Position numbers and translations under genes: made by a program | Part shown: piece after piece, positions 8,142 through 15,254 of the stretch | How positions within the stretch are numbered: the first letter of the stretch is position 1 | Layout: every line of letters starts with the position of its first letter | Source of the DNA: Ktedonobacteria bacterium | GTDB lineage: Bacteria > Chloroflexota > Ktedonobacteria > Ktedonobacterales > JACDGC01 | Length of the DNA: 32,506 nt | NCBI GenBank assembly: GCA_027459705.1 | Contig: DAIDHM010000234.1 | Location: forward strand, 1 to 32,506 | Direction of reading: 5' to 3' | Notes under the pieces: model-generated | Seen by the model: the letters and a program-made list of their open reading frames with translations, nothing else | Told to the model about the DNA's origin: nothing | The model's database searches: none

Positions 8142-9053
8142 TCAGGGTATCTTTTCCGGTGGGACCGGACCATCCGGCGGGAGCGGACCATCCGCTGGCA
8201 CCGGACCATCCGGCGCTCTTGCGACCCCGTATAGAAAGATATCGAGCAAGGCGTCGATCATGCGGTGCATCAGCGCATCAACGTGGTCGGGTGGGAGCGG
8301 ACCTTCCGCTGGGACCGGACCAGCCGGCGCGCCGGAAGCCGGAAGGTCCGGTGCTGGTCCGGTGCCAGTCCGGTCCCGGTCCGGTGCTGGTCCGGTGCCA
8401 GTGGGAGCGGACCTTCCGCTGGGACCGGACCATCCGGCCGCGAAGAGTGGCACATGTGTCACGGCGGTCGGCTGGGAGAGCAACATGCAGAGTTGCAGAA
8501 AAGCAAAGGCCCTCACCGCGAGATCCCCAGCTGGACCGCCGGGACCGGACCATCCGGTCGCGCCAGGCGCGCGCGCTTCGCCGCTACGCACGCCGTCTTC
8601 CAACACCTGACGCAAGGGATCGAAGACGCTCGTGTGCCAGGCGAGGTTGAGTGCCGCCTGTTGTTCAGCAGTCAGCAGGATATATTCTTCGCGCATGAAG
8701 CGCATCATATCGAACGGTTGATCATACGTGAGATAGCGCATCATGCGGCGCAGTTTTTCCCGCATGGTGGTGGCTGGTCCACTCCCAGTCGTCTCGCCTT
8801 GAAAAGCCGTCCGCGCTAACTCGCGATAGTGATCTAACAGGCGCATGAGCACCGCAAAGAACAGTTCCTGCTTATTTTTGAAATGATGAAAGAGGGCGGT
8901 TTTGCTGACCCCCACCTGATCGGCGATGACCTGCAGGTTGATATGATCATAGCCCCCCGCGTGGTATAGATCCTCAGCGGCACGCAGGATACGTTCCCGC
9001 GTGTCCGTGAAGCGTCCATCAGGCGGATGGTCCACTCCCGGATGATCAGGCAT
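8142..9053 (-). CDS. TetR-family regulator with repeat-derived insertions
   Basis: The product is 303 residues, against about 190-220 for the family. The start at 9053 follows GGGGGGAG. The DNA-binding domain spans about 18-65, with the HTH in LQVIADQVGVSKTALFHHFK. The ligand domain is recognisable (MREEYILLTAEQQ, LRQVLEDGVRSGEA, HVDALMHRMIDALLDIFL). It is interrupted by stretches coming from the palindromic repeat: the N-terminus (GVDHPPDG), ATGWSGPGGPAGD before one helix, roughly 55 residues of Gly/Pro/Asp/Arg-rich sequence before the last helix, and a tail of DGPVP/DGPLP units. These fall between predicted helices, so the fold could survive. It probably represses itself and mmpL through the two palindromes. 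Confidence 0.9.
   Translation of the reverse strand: MPDHPGVDHPPDGRFTDTRERILRAAEDLYHAGGYDHINLQVIADQVGVSKTALFHHFKNKQELFFAVLMRLLDHYRELARTAFQGETTGSGPATTMREKLRRMMRYLTYDQPFDMMRFMREEYILLTAEQQAALNLAWHTSVFDPLRQVLEDGVRSGEARAPGATGWSGPGGPAGDLAVRAFAFLQLCMLLSQPTAVTHVPLFAAGWSGPSGRSAPTGTGPAPDRDRTGTGPAPDLPASGAPAGPVPAEGPLPPDHVDALMHRMIDALLDIFLYGVARAPDGPVPADGPLPPDGPVPPEKIP
8165..8557. repeat. Dense cluster of palindromic repeats inside tetR
   Basis: Nine copies fall within about 390 bp of the tetR 3' half: three in tandem at 8165-8213, paired copies at 8298-8327 and 8408-8437, an inverted copy at 8339-8351 and one at 8545-8557. Between 8351 and 8400 a degenerate array of GGTCCGGTGCCAGT/GGTCCGGTGCTG units adds more of the same composition. 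Tandem copies are exactly 18 bp apart, preserving the reading frame. This is the densest group in the window. Confidence 0.88.
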
Positions 9054-9077
9054 CGCTCCCCCCTTTCCGCATCATGG

Positions 9078-9107
9078 TTACCTACCGGTAGGTAAGTACC
9101 ACGTCAA
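9078..9107 (-). promoter_or_regulatory. tetR promoter with overlapping operator
   Basis: TTACCTACCGGTAGGTAA (9078-9095) is a perfect 18-base palindrome of the kind bound by TetR dimers. On the minus strand TTGACG (9107-9102), 17 bases and TAGGTA (9084-9079) form a promoter whose spacer and -10 are covered by the palindrome. This predicts direct autorepression. Confidence 0.78.
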
Positions 9108-9134
9108 TAGCATACTCCCCACGATGTCCCCGCA

Positions 9135-9929
9135 TCAAGAGCGACCCAGGGTCAACGCGAGGATCAGCATAGCCACAGCGGCGAGGACGATCAGCCACTC
9201 GCGCCAGCGCCAGCCAGGGAGATCTGGCAAGGTGCGGGGCGTGGCGCTGAATCCGCGCGCCTCCAGCGCCTGGGCCAGTTGATCAGAGAGGCGCAAAATC
9301 TCGCGGAGCAGCGGCACCATCAGTCCCAGGTACGCGCCAGCGTGCCGCCAGAAGGGTGTAAACCGCAATCCCCGCGCTTCCTGCGCCGCCCGCAGGTCCG
9401 CGAACAGCGTCCCCATCCGCGGAACAAATCGGATACCCGCGCCGACGACAAAGGTATAGCGGAGCGGCACACCTGGTAAGAGGCCGCCAGCCCAGCGACG
9501 CAGCCCTTCCGCCAGATCTTCGGGAGGCGCCAGCGCAAAGAGCCAGGCGCCAATCGCGGTCAATCCCGCCAGCCGCGCCACCTGGAAAAGCGCCGCAGTC
9601 ACGTGATGCGCCACTGATCGGCTATCGGTGATCGGTCCACTGTCGAACCAGCCAGCTGCCGCCGCCAGGATAAAAACAAACCACAGCGCCCGCAGAGTGT
9701 GAGCCAGGCTGGCGCCTGCCCGAGCGACCAGGACAACCCCGCAGGCAATAAAGCACAAACCGATGGTCCACCAGTCGGATGGTCCGCTCCCACCATTGCC
9801 AGATGTCAAGAGCGCCGCAATGGACAACAGCGCCGCCAGCAGCACCGCCCGCGGATCGAGCCGCGCCCCGGCGGAGGGTCCGGCTTGAGGTGCGCCATGG
9901 GCTTGGGAAGGTGGCCGCCGTGACTTCAT
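9135..9929 (-). CDS. ecfT: ECF transporter transmembrane subunit EcfT
   Basis: The product is 264 residues, the usual length. EcfT couples the ATPases to the substrate-binding S component in energy-coupling-factor vitamin transporters. Membrane segments lie at about 28-43, 55-70, 78-95, 113-133 and 245-262. The two family signatures are present in the cytosolic coupling helices: EARG at 184-187 (AAQEARGLRF) and EARG at 223-226 (ALEARGF). The start overlaps the stop of the ATPase gene by four bases (ATGA), indicating translational coupling. It is the last gene of the thiamine operon. Palindromic-repeat copies encode QAGPSAGA near the N-terminus and GGSGPSD in the first external loop. Confidence 0.9.
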   Translation of the reverse strand: MKSRRPPSQAHGAPQAGPSAGARLDPRAVLLAALLSIAALLTSGNGGSGPSDWWTIGLCFIACGVVLVARAGASLAHTLRALWFVFILAAAAGWFDSGPITDSRSVAHHVTAALFQVARLAGLTAIGAWLFALAPPEDLAEGLRRWAGGLLPGVPLRYTFVVGAGIRFVPRMGTLFADLRAAQEARGLRFTPFWRHAGAYLGLMVPLLREILRLSDQLAQALEARGFSATPRTLPDLPGWRWREWLIVLAAVAMLILALTLGRS

Positions 9930-11950
9930 CCATTCACCTCTGCGTTGCTGGCGGGAGCGGACCCTCCGCCAGCGGACCAGGGGGAGCGGTCTGGCACCGG
10001 ACCCTCCGGCCTCCGCCCCAGCAGTCGCGCGAGCTGCGCATCGAGCAGAAATGCGGGGTCTGGTTCGATCGCGGCGGCTGCCAGCAGATCAGGTCGTGCC
10101 ATAATGGTGTCGGGTGTGTCGTCGGCGAGGATCTCCCCGGCGCGCATCACCAGCCAACGCGAAGCCGTCTGCGCGGCAAATTCGGCATCGTGCGTCACGA
10201 GGATGACCGCGATACCCCGCGCAGTCAGATGTTGCATGATGCGCGCGAGGCCAGCGCGGCCTACGGCATCCAACCCGGCGGTCGGCTCATCCAGGGCGAC
10301 GATGCGGGGATGCGCGGCCAGGGCGGCCGCGATGCCCACACGCCGTTGCTGGCCGAAACTCAGCGTAAACGGCGCTGCCTCCAGCAGATCATCCAGGCCC
10401 AAAGCCGTGGTCAGTTCGGCGCGCCATTCGGTCGTCGCGTGCAGCAGACCCAGCGCGCGCGGGCCAGCGGCGATCTCGCGCGCAACGGATGGGTTGAAGA
10501 GCATCTGCTCCGGGCGCTGCGCGGCATAGCCAACGTAGCGCGCCAGTTCCGCGACCGGCCGGTTGCCAACCGGTTGATCGAGAATGCGCACCTCGCCCGC
10601 GATCGGCCGTACCAGGCCATTGAGCGTGCGGAGCAACGTTGTTTTTCCCGCGCCATTCGGTCCCAGAATTGCCACGACTTCACCCGCGCGCACCGCGCCG
10701 GTGACCCCGCGCACCACGAGGGCAGGTGCACCATCCACCGGCCTGGGAGCGAACCAGCCGGTCCGCGCCGACGAGCGAACCAGCCCCCCAGCATAGGTGC
10801 AGACAACAGCGCGCCACTCGACGACGACTGCACCCACGTGTCGCTGGCCAGCTCCTGGGAGCGGACCGGCACCGGACCCTCCGGCCTCCGCCTGCGATTG
10901 GGCGGCCGCGCTATTCGCCCGGGTGGAATGTGGCGCGCCGCGACGTAGGCGCGCCTCTGCATCGAACATGGTGAGCGGCGGTTGATTCTCTCCCACCGGA
11001 TACTGGAAGGACCGTTGCCAGTCCGGCCCCGGCAGCGCACCGTCACCTGGCGACGCGCTACCCTGGTCGGCAAACCGCGCGCGCCACCAGCGCGCGACCG
11101 CTGGTGGTCGTACACCAGCTACGATGTCCTGATCGCCACCCGCTAACGCACCCACGACCTCGGCATAGCTGCCGCGTCTGACGATTGCGCCGCTGGCGAG
11201 TTGCACCACCTGTGATGTGCGATTCGCCGGGGCCGGACTGGCACCGGACATTCCGGTGGGAGCGGACCATCCGCCATCCTCATCCGCCCAGGCATCGAGT
11301 TGATGGTCAATGATGGCCAGCGCCGTCCCGCTGGCGCGTAACGTCCGCAGCGCCAGCATGACCCGTTGCCGACTCTGCACATCGAGCATAGCCAGCGGCT
11401 CATCCAGCGCCAGTAATTTCGGCTCCAGCGCCAGAAACGCCGCCAGCAGCACCAGTTGTTGCTCACCGCCGCTCAAAGTTTGCGGGACACGATCGCGGAG
11501 ATGCGCGATCCCCATGATGTTGGCGACCTTCTCCACCTGATCGTCGATCCGTGCCCGCGACCAGTTGCGGCTCTCCAGACCAAAGGCGAGTTCGCGCGCG
11601 ACGGTTGCCCCAAACACCTGCTGCGCTGGATCTTGAAAGACCACTCCAACATGCTGAAAGAGATCGCGCATCGGCGTCGTCACCGGATCATGCCCGGCCA
11701 CCCACAGCTCGCCCATGACCTGCCCACCATAAAACTGTGGGACCGTGCCATTGAAGGAGCGTAACAGCGTGGTCTTCCCCGATCCTGACGCGCCGACAAT
11801 CAGCAACCAATCGCCGGCGCGCATCTCCAGATCGATGGCTTGCACGACCCAGGGATCCTGACGCCGGTAACGATACCCAAAATGTCGGGCACTGATGATG
11901 CTGACCCCGGATTCAAGGGGAGGTCCATTGTCCATCGCCTGCTCCGCCAT
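9926..11950 (-). CDS. Fused double ECF ATPase (EcfA-EcfA', YkoD-like)
   Basis: The product is 674 residues from the ATG at 11950, four bases after the thiW stop. Two ABC ATPase domains are joined in one chain. Domain 1 has Walker A 53-60 (GASGSGKT), Q-loop FQDP near 105, signature LSGGEQQ 159-165, Walker B LLALDEP and H-loop IIDH. Domain 2 has Walker A 430-437 (GPNGAGKT), signature LSFGQQ 530-535, Walker B IVALDEP and H-loop VTHD. Fused ATPases are known from the YkoEDC-type thiamine-precursor transporter. The linker (about 220-410) is long and includes repeat-derived runs (GGWSAPTGMSG, GGSGAGPLPG), and the C-terminal tail also contains repeat (PEGPVPDRSP). It powers ThiW uptake together with EcfT. 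Confidence 0.92.
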   Translation of the reverse strand: MAEQAMDNGPPLESGVSIISARHFGYRYRRQDPWVVQAIDLEMRAGDWLLIVGASGSGKTTLLRSFNGTVPQFYGGQVMGELWVAGHDPVTTPMRDLFQHVGVVFQDPAQQVFGATVARELAFGLESRNWSRARIDDQVEKVANIMGIAHLRDRVPQTLSGGEQQLVLLAAFLALEPKLLALDEPLAMLDVQSRQRVMLALRTLRASGTALAIIDHQLDAWADEDGGWSAPTGMSGASPAPANRTSQVVQLASGAIVRRGSYAEVVGALAGGDQDIVAGVRPPAVARWWRARFADQGSASPGDGALPGPDWQRSFQYPVGENQPPLTMFDAEARLRRGAPHSTRANSAAAQSQAEAGGSGAGPLPGAGQRHVGAVVVEWRAVVCTYAGGLVRSSARTGWFAPRPVDGAPALVVRGVTGAVRAGEVVAILGPNGAGKTTLLRTLNGLVRPIAGEVRILDQPVGNRPVAELARYVGYAAQRPEQMLFNPSVAREIAAGPRALGLLHATTEWRAELTTALGLDDLLEAAPFTLSFGQQRRVGIAAALAAHPRIVALDEPTAGLDAVGRAGLARIMQHLTARGIAVILVTHDAEFAAQTASRWLVMRAGEILADDTPDTIMARPDLLAAAAIEPDPAFLLDAQLARLLGRRPEGPVPDRSPWSAGGGSAPASNAEVNG
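9958..10009. repeat. Repeat copies at the ecfA 3' end
   Basis: Two copies with a C in the variable position (core CGGACCCTCCG) lie at 9958-9968 and 9997-10009. They encode much of the Pro/Gly-rich C-terminal tail of the fused ATPase, just before the overlap with ecfT. A third copy of this C-variant lies at 10872-10884 in the interdomain linker and a fourth, inverted, at 9872-9883 in ecfT, so this variant is concentrated in these two genes. Confidence 0.8.
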
Positions 11951-11954
11951 ACCA

Positions 11955-12608
11955 TCAATCCAGGAGCGCGGAGCGGCCGGGGCGTAGGCCAGCCCTGAAG
12001 AGCGCCAGTAGCGCGACGACCGCGGCGACACTGCCAGTGACCGCCGCAATCAGAAAAGGGGTAACAAAGATCGTCAACGCCACCACTTTGTGCTCAACGG
12101 CCGGAAAGACGATCGCGGCATCCGCGATCGCCGCGATCACCCCGGTGCCAACGATCTCGCCGACCGCCGCCGCCAGCACCGCCAGCACCAGTCGCAGCGG
12201 CGCGGGATTGCCCGCACTCACGGTTGCCTGCCGTCCGGCGGATGGTCCGCTCCCAGCAGCTGATGATTTGCCGAGGACCGCGCGGTAGCAGAGGGGCGCC
12301 AGCAGTGCTCCTACGATGCTGCCCAGATACCCCAGCGGTGTCCCCAACCCGGTCGCGTTGCGGACCAACGCGATCACGAATGCCGCGATCACGGTATAGA
12401 TGGGGCCGAGGAAGGCCGCGCCAACGACATTCAGAAAGCTCTGAGTCGGGAAGGCTTTGGCGCCGAAGACGGGGACGTAGAAGCGCGACAGGGCAACCCC
12501 CACCGCGACGAAGATGGCGGTCAGAGCGACTCGCGTGATCTGGGTGGCCGTCTGGCTCCGTTGGACATCGCGCACCAGCGGATCTGGCGCCATCTGTGGC
12601 TGGGTCAT
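11955..12608 (-). CDS. thiW: ECF transporter S component ThiW (thiazole uptake)
   Basis: The product is 217 residues from the ATG at 12608, preceded by AAAGAGG. ThiW is the predicted membrane substrate-binding subunit for the thiazole moiety of thiamine. The family signature is clear: KAFPTQSFLNVVGAAFLGP, then FVIALVRNATGLGTPLGYLG and SIVGALLAPL. About five to six membrane helices are visible. A hydrophilic loop near residues 115-135 contains AAGSGPSAGRQ, a translated palindromic repeat not expected in the family. ThiW often relies on a shared energising module; here the ATPase and EcfT follow directly, implying a dedicated transporter. It is under TPP riboswitch control with the rest of the operon. 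Confidence 0.9.
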   Translation of the reverse strand: MTQPQMAPDPLVRDVQRSQTATQITRVALTAIFVAVGVALSRFYVPVFGAKAFPTQSFLNVVGAAFLGPIYTVIAAFVIALVRNATGLGTPLGYLGSIVGALLAPLCYRAVLGKSSAAGSGPSAGRQATVSAGNPAPLRLVLAVLAAAVGEIVGTGVIAAIADAAIVFPAVEHKVVALTIFVTPFLIAAVTGSVAAVVALLALFRAGLRPGRSALLD

Positions 12609-12699
12609 CGTATGCCTCTTTCTCAATCCGTACTCAACATCTGACGCGGGTCCTGGAAGGCCCGGGCCGCCGGAACAACCGGTGCCGCCGGAAGGTCCA

Positions 12700-13398
12700 C
12701 TATCTCCCTGCTGCCAGGTACGCGGCGTCGATCGCCGCGATCACCGCGCGCGTCGCGGTATAGGGATCGGCGGAATGGCCGATGGCGGAGATGATGGCGA
12801 CGCCCGTCGCACCAGCCGCTATGGGTTCCGCCAGATTGGTCGCGGTGATGCTGCCGATCGCGATCAGCGGCAACCGGAAGGTCCGTTGCTGCGCCGTCCG
12901 TGATGCCAGATCGCGCAGCAACGTGGTGCCGATCGCTGGCCCGGCATCCTGTTTGCTCGTGGTACCGTAGATGGGACCTACTCCGAGATAGTCCAACTGG
13001 TCGGTTTCGCGCAATGCGCGTTGCGCCTCTGCCTCCGTACCAGCTGACAGCCCAATAATCCTGGTTGGCCCAAGGAGTTGACGCGCGATGGTCGGGGGAA
13101 TGTCATCCTGGCCGATGTGGACGCCATCCGCCTCAGTCGCCAGCGCGACATCAATCCGATCGTTGATAATCAGGAGCGCCTGGAATTGTCTGGTGAGCTC
13201 GCGCAATTGTCGCCCCGCCTCAACCAGCGCGCTGGCCGAAGCCTGTTTATCGCGCAATTGGATGACCGTCGCGCCACCGCGCAGGGCGTTTTCGGCAATC
13301 ATGAATCCGTCGCAGGGCACCAGCACATGCAATCGCAATTGACGATTGGTCAGCCGTGGCTTGCGCGTGTCATCGTGTGTTGGCGGCATATCAGGCAT
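12700..13398 (-). CDS. thiE: Thiamine-phosphate synthase
   Basis: The product is 232 residues. ThiE joins hydroxymethylpyrimidine diphosphate and thiazole phosphate to thiamine phosphate in the cytosol. The TIM-barrel landmarks are present: GGATVIQLRDKQ, IINDRIDVALATEADGVHIG-QDD, IIGLSAGT, LGVGPIYGTTSKQDAG, LIAIGSIT and AGATGVAIISAI. The ATG at 13398 overlaps the end of thiM by eight bases. The residues QQRTFRLP just before LIAIGSI are encoded by a palindromic-repeat copy (12874-12885), placing an insertion directly next to a core strand. Another copy (12688-12698) overlaps the stop region. The catalytic landmarks look intact, so activity is likely. Confidence 0.94.
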   Translation of the reverse strand: MPDMPPTHDDTRKPRLTNRQLRLHVLVPCDGFMIAENALRGGATVIQLRDKQASASALVEAGRQLRELTRQFQALLIINDRIDVALATEADGVHIGQDDIPPTIARQLLGPTRIIGLSAGTEAEAQRALRETDQLDYLGVGPIYGTTSKQDAGPAIGTTLLRDLASRTAQQRTFRLPLIAIGSITATNLAEPIAAGATGVAIISAIGHSADPYTATRAVIAAIDAAYLAAGR

Positions 13399-14359
13399 CA
13401 CGCACCGTCACTCTCTGTCGTAGGAAATCATCCGCCGTCAATTGTGCCACCGCGTCAAAGAGCAATGCCAGAAACGTTCCAGGTCCGCCAATGGGGTGTT
13501 GGTCGCGGGCGCGCCCGGCGGCGATCTCCCCGGCGATGCCCATGGACAGCAACCCGGCCACCTGCGCCAGCCAGGGATCGGGCTCTACAGCCAGGAAGGC
13601 GCCGACCAGGGCGGTCGCCATACACCCGCTACCGGTGACTTGCGTCAAGAGCGGGTCCCCATTCGCGATCCAGGCGATTCGTCTGGCATGGGATCCTCCG
13701 CCGTGATCAACCACCAGATCCACCGCGCCAGTCACAGCGACCACGCAGTTGAAGAGCTCGCTTGATCGCCGCGCGATATCGATCGGCTGCGCCGCAACAC
13801 TGATGGATTCCACACCGCGTGTCTCGCCAGCGACGCCAATCAGTGCCGCGACCTCCGCCGCGTTGCCGCGGATCGCCGCCACCCGCACCGCGCGCAAGAT
13901 CTCATGCGCGGCCTTTGTTCGCCAGGTCGTCGCCCCCGCGCCGACGGGATCCAGCATCACGGGGATGCCCCGCGCATTGGCGCGTTTCCCGGCCAGCACC
14001 ATTGCCTGGAGTCGTTGGCTCGTGAGCGTACCAAGGTTGATGACCAGTGCCGCGGCGCGATCCACCATCTCCTCGACCTCTTCAGGCGCCAGTGCCATCA
14101 CCGGCAGCGCCCCGATCGCCAGGGTGATGTTCGCGGTATCGCGCATGACGACCTCATTCGTGAGGTGATGCACCAGTGGTCGCTGATCGTGGATCCGCGC
14201 GAGCAGCGTGCTCATGTGCTTGACCGTCATCGCCACGTCCGCGAATCCCATGGGGGTGACATCCGGCTCACTGGCGGGGGTTGCCGGAAGGTCCGGTGCC
14301 AGTGGATGATCAGATTCTGGTTCGCTCTCTGGCGCGGACCTCGTATCCTCGCGCATCAT
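13391..14359 (-). CDS. thiM: Hydroxyethylthiazole kinase
   Basis: The product is 322 residues from the ATG at 14359, which overlaps the thiD stop (ATGA) and follows GGAGG. ThiM phosphorylates salvaged thiazole alcohol. Conserved segments: LVHHLTNEVVM, ANITLAIGALPVMA, DPVGAGATTWR, IRGNAAEVAALIG, VAVTGAVDLVVD and the catalytic TGSGCMATA. Family members are about 270 residues; the extra 48 N-terminal residues (rich in Glu, Pro, Ser) include HPLAPDLPATP, encoded by a repeat copy at 14284-14296. An internal ATG at about residue 49 (MSTLLARIHD) would give the canonical length, so either the repeat region is an acquired N-terminal extension or the real start is internal. The overlapped upstream start has the better ribosome-binding site. 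Confidence 0.92.
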   Translation of the reverse strand: MMREDTRSAPESEPESDHPLAPDLPATPASEPDVTPMGFADVAMTVKHMSTLLARIHDQRPLVHHLTNEVVMRDTANITLAIGALPVMALAPEEVEEMVDRAAALVINLGTLTSQRLQAMVLAGKRANARGIPVMLDPVGAGATTWRTKAAHEILRAVRVAAIRGNAAEVAALIGVAGETRGVESISVAAQPIDIARRSSELFNCVVAVTGAVDLVVDHGGGSHARRIAWIANGDPLLTQVTGSGCMATALVGAFLAVEPDPWLAQVAGLLSMGIAGEIAAGRARDQHPIGGPGTFLALLFDAVAQLTADDFLRQRVTVRDA

Positions 14360-15237
14360 CTGGCCTCCATCTGCCAGAAGTGATCGACGGGACCATGCCC
14401 ATGGCCCAGGCCAGGGGCATGCTGGATGGCGCCGGTGATGTAGCGCTTGGCGCCCTCCACCGCATCCACGAGCGGCAGACCACGCGCCAGCAGCGCGGTA
14501 ATCGCCGCCGAGAAGGTGCAACCCGTGCCGTGGGTATGGGGTGTCGCATAGCGTGGCGCCACCAGTTCATGCATGGTCTCGCCATCGAAAAGAATGTCAA
14601 GCGCCTGTGATGACGCGGATGGTCCGCTCCCAGCCCCATCTTCCTCCAGATGACCGCCTTTTATGACCACCGCGCGCGGCCCCAGAGCATGGATCGCGCG
14701 CGCAGCTGCCCGCATCTCCGCGATGGAGGTGATGGGCTGGCCAATCAGCACTGCGGCCTCGGGCAGGTTCGGCGTGACGACCTCCGCCAGCGGCAACAAG
14801 ACGGAGCGCAGGGTTGCGACCGCCTGAGGCTGCAGCAAGGCATCGCCACTCTTGGCTACCATGACCGGATCCACCACCAAGCGCAGACGCCACCGTCGGA
14901 CGTGCTCAGCGACCACCTCGATAATCGCCGGACTCGAAAGCATGCCGGTCTTGGCAACATCCACGCCAATGTCGCTGATCACGCTCTCGATCTGCGCCGC
15001 GATCAGGGAGGTGGGCAGTTCATACGCCGCCTGGACCCCAATCGTATTCTGCGCCGTGATGGCCGTGATAGCCGACATTCCATATGCGCCCAGCGCCGCG
15101 AACGTCTTGAGATCGGCCTGGATGCCAGCGCCGCCGCCCGAATCTGAACCCGCGATCGTCAACGCGCGCGCCGGATGGTCCGGCCCCACCGGCAATGGAC
15201 GTTGCGCGCGCGAGGGATCTGCTTCATATTGTGTCAT
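14356..15237 (-). CDS. thiD: Hydroxymethylpyrimidine (phosphate) kinase
   Basis: The product is 293 residues. The ATG at 15237 follows GGAGG with a 7-base gap, better than the in-frame ATG at 15252. ThiD phosphorylates hydroxymethylpyrimidine twice, giving the diphosphate used by ThiE. Motifs: ALTIAGSDSGGGAGIQADLK, DPVMVAKSGDALL, TPNLPEAAVLIG, VVIKGGHLEEDG and HTHGTGCTFSAAI (anion hole and catalytic Asp region). Two repeat copies are translated: PVGPDHPARA, which immediately precedes the first core strand, and GAGSGPSAS, in the loop after KGGHLEEDG. The C-terminus (HGHGPVDHFW) is typical. The stop overlaps the thiM start. Confidence 0.94.
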   Translation of the reverse strand: MTQYEADPSRAQRPLPVGPDHPARALTIAGSDSGGGAGIQADLKTFAALGAYGMSAITAITAQNTIGVQAAYELPTSLIAAQIESVISDIGVDVAKTGMLSSPAIIEVVAEHVRRWRLRLVVDPVMVAKSGDALLQPQAVATLRSVLLPLAEVVTPNLPEAAVLIGQPITSIAEMRAAARAIHALGPRAVVIKGGHLEEDGAGSGPSASSQALDILFDGETMHELVAPRYATPHTHGTGCTFSAAITALLARGLPLVDAVEGAKRYITGAIQHAPGLGHGHGPVDHFWQMEAR

Positions 15238-15254
15238 GACGATTTCCTCCATGC

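Larger units (their letters stand above)
3779..15183. repeat. Dispersed short palindromic repeat family (about 35 copies)
   Basis: The core is CGGACC[A/T]TCCG, often extended to CCGGACC[A/T]TCCGG and flanked by GTGG[G/C]A[C/G]. The inverted form reads CGGA[A/T]GGTCCG. Copies begin near 3779, 3804, 3914, 3939, 4174, 4424, 5010, 5029, 5427, 5451, 5518, 6206, 8165, 8184, 8201, 8298, 8315, 8339, 8408, 8425, 8545, 9024, 9777, 9872, 9958, 9997, 10872, 11244, 11263, 12239, 12688, 12874, 14284, 14616 and 15171; a few are variants. I found none before 3779 or after 15183. Same-orientation neighbours inside genes are spaced 18 bp (5010/5029, 8165/8184/8201, 8298/8315, 8408/8425, 11244/11263, measured on the core). 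Two intergenic pairs near 3.8-3.9 kb are spaced 25 bp. The unit has no stop codon in any frame. Confidence 0.9.

Noticed and set aside
8165-8557. Possible CRISPR array
   Set aside because: Units are spaced 18 bp with no unique spacers, occur in both orientations and lie in a coding region. No cas genes are nearby.
9779-10948. 389-codon open frame opposite ecfA
   Set aside because: It is antisense to a well-supported ATPase. GC-rich codon bias and the stop-free repeats keep several frames open here.
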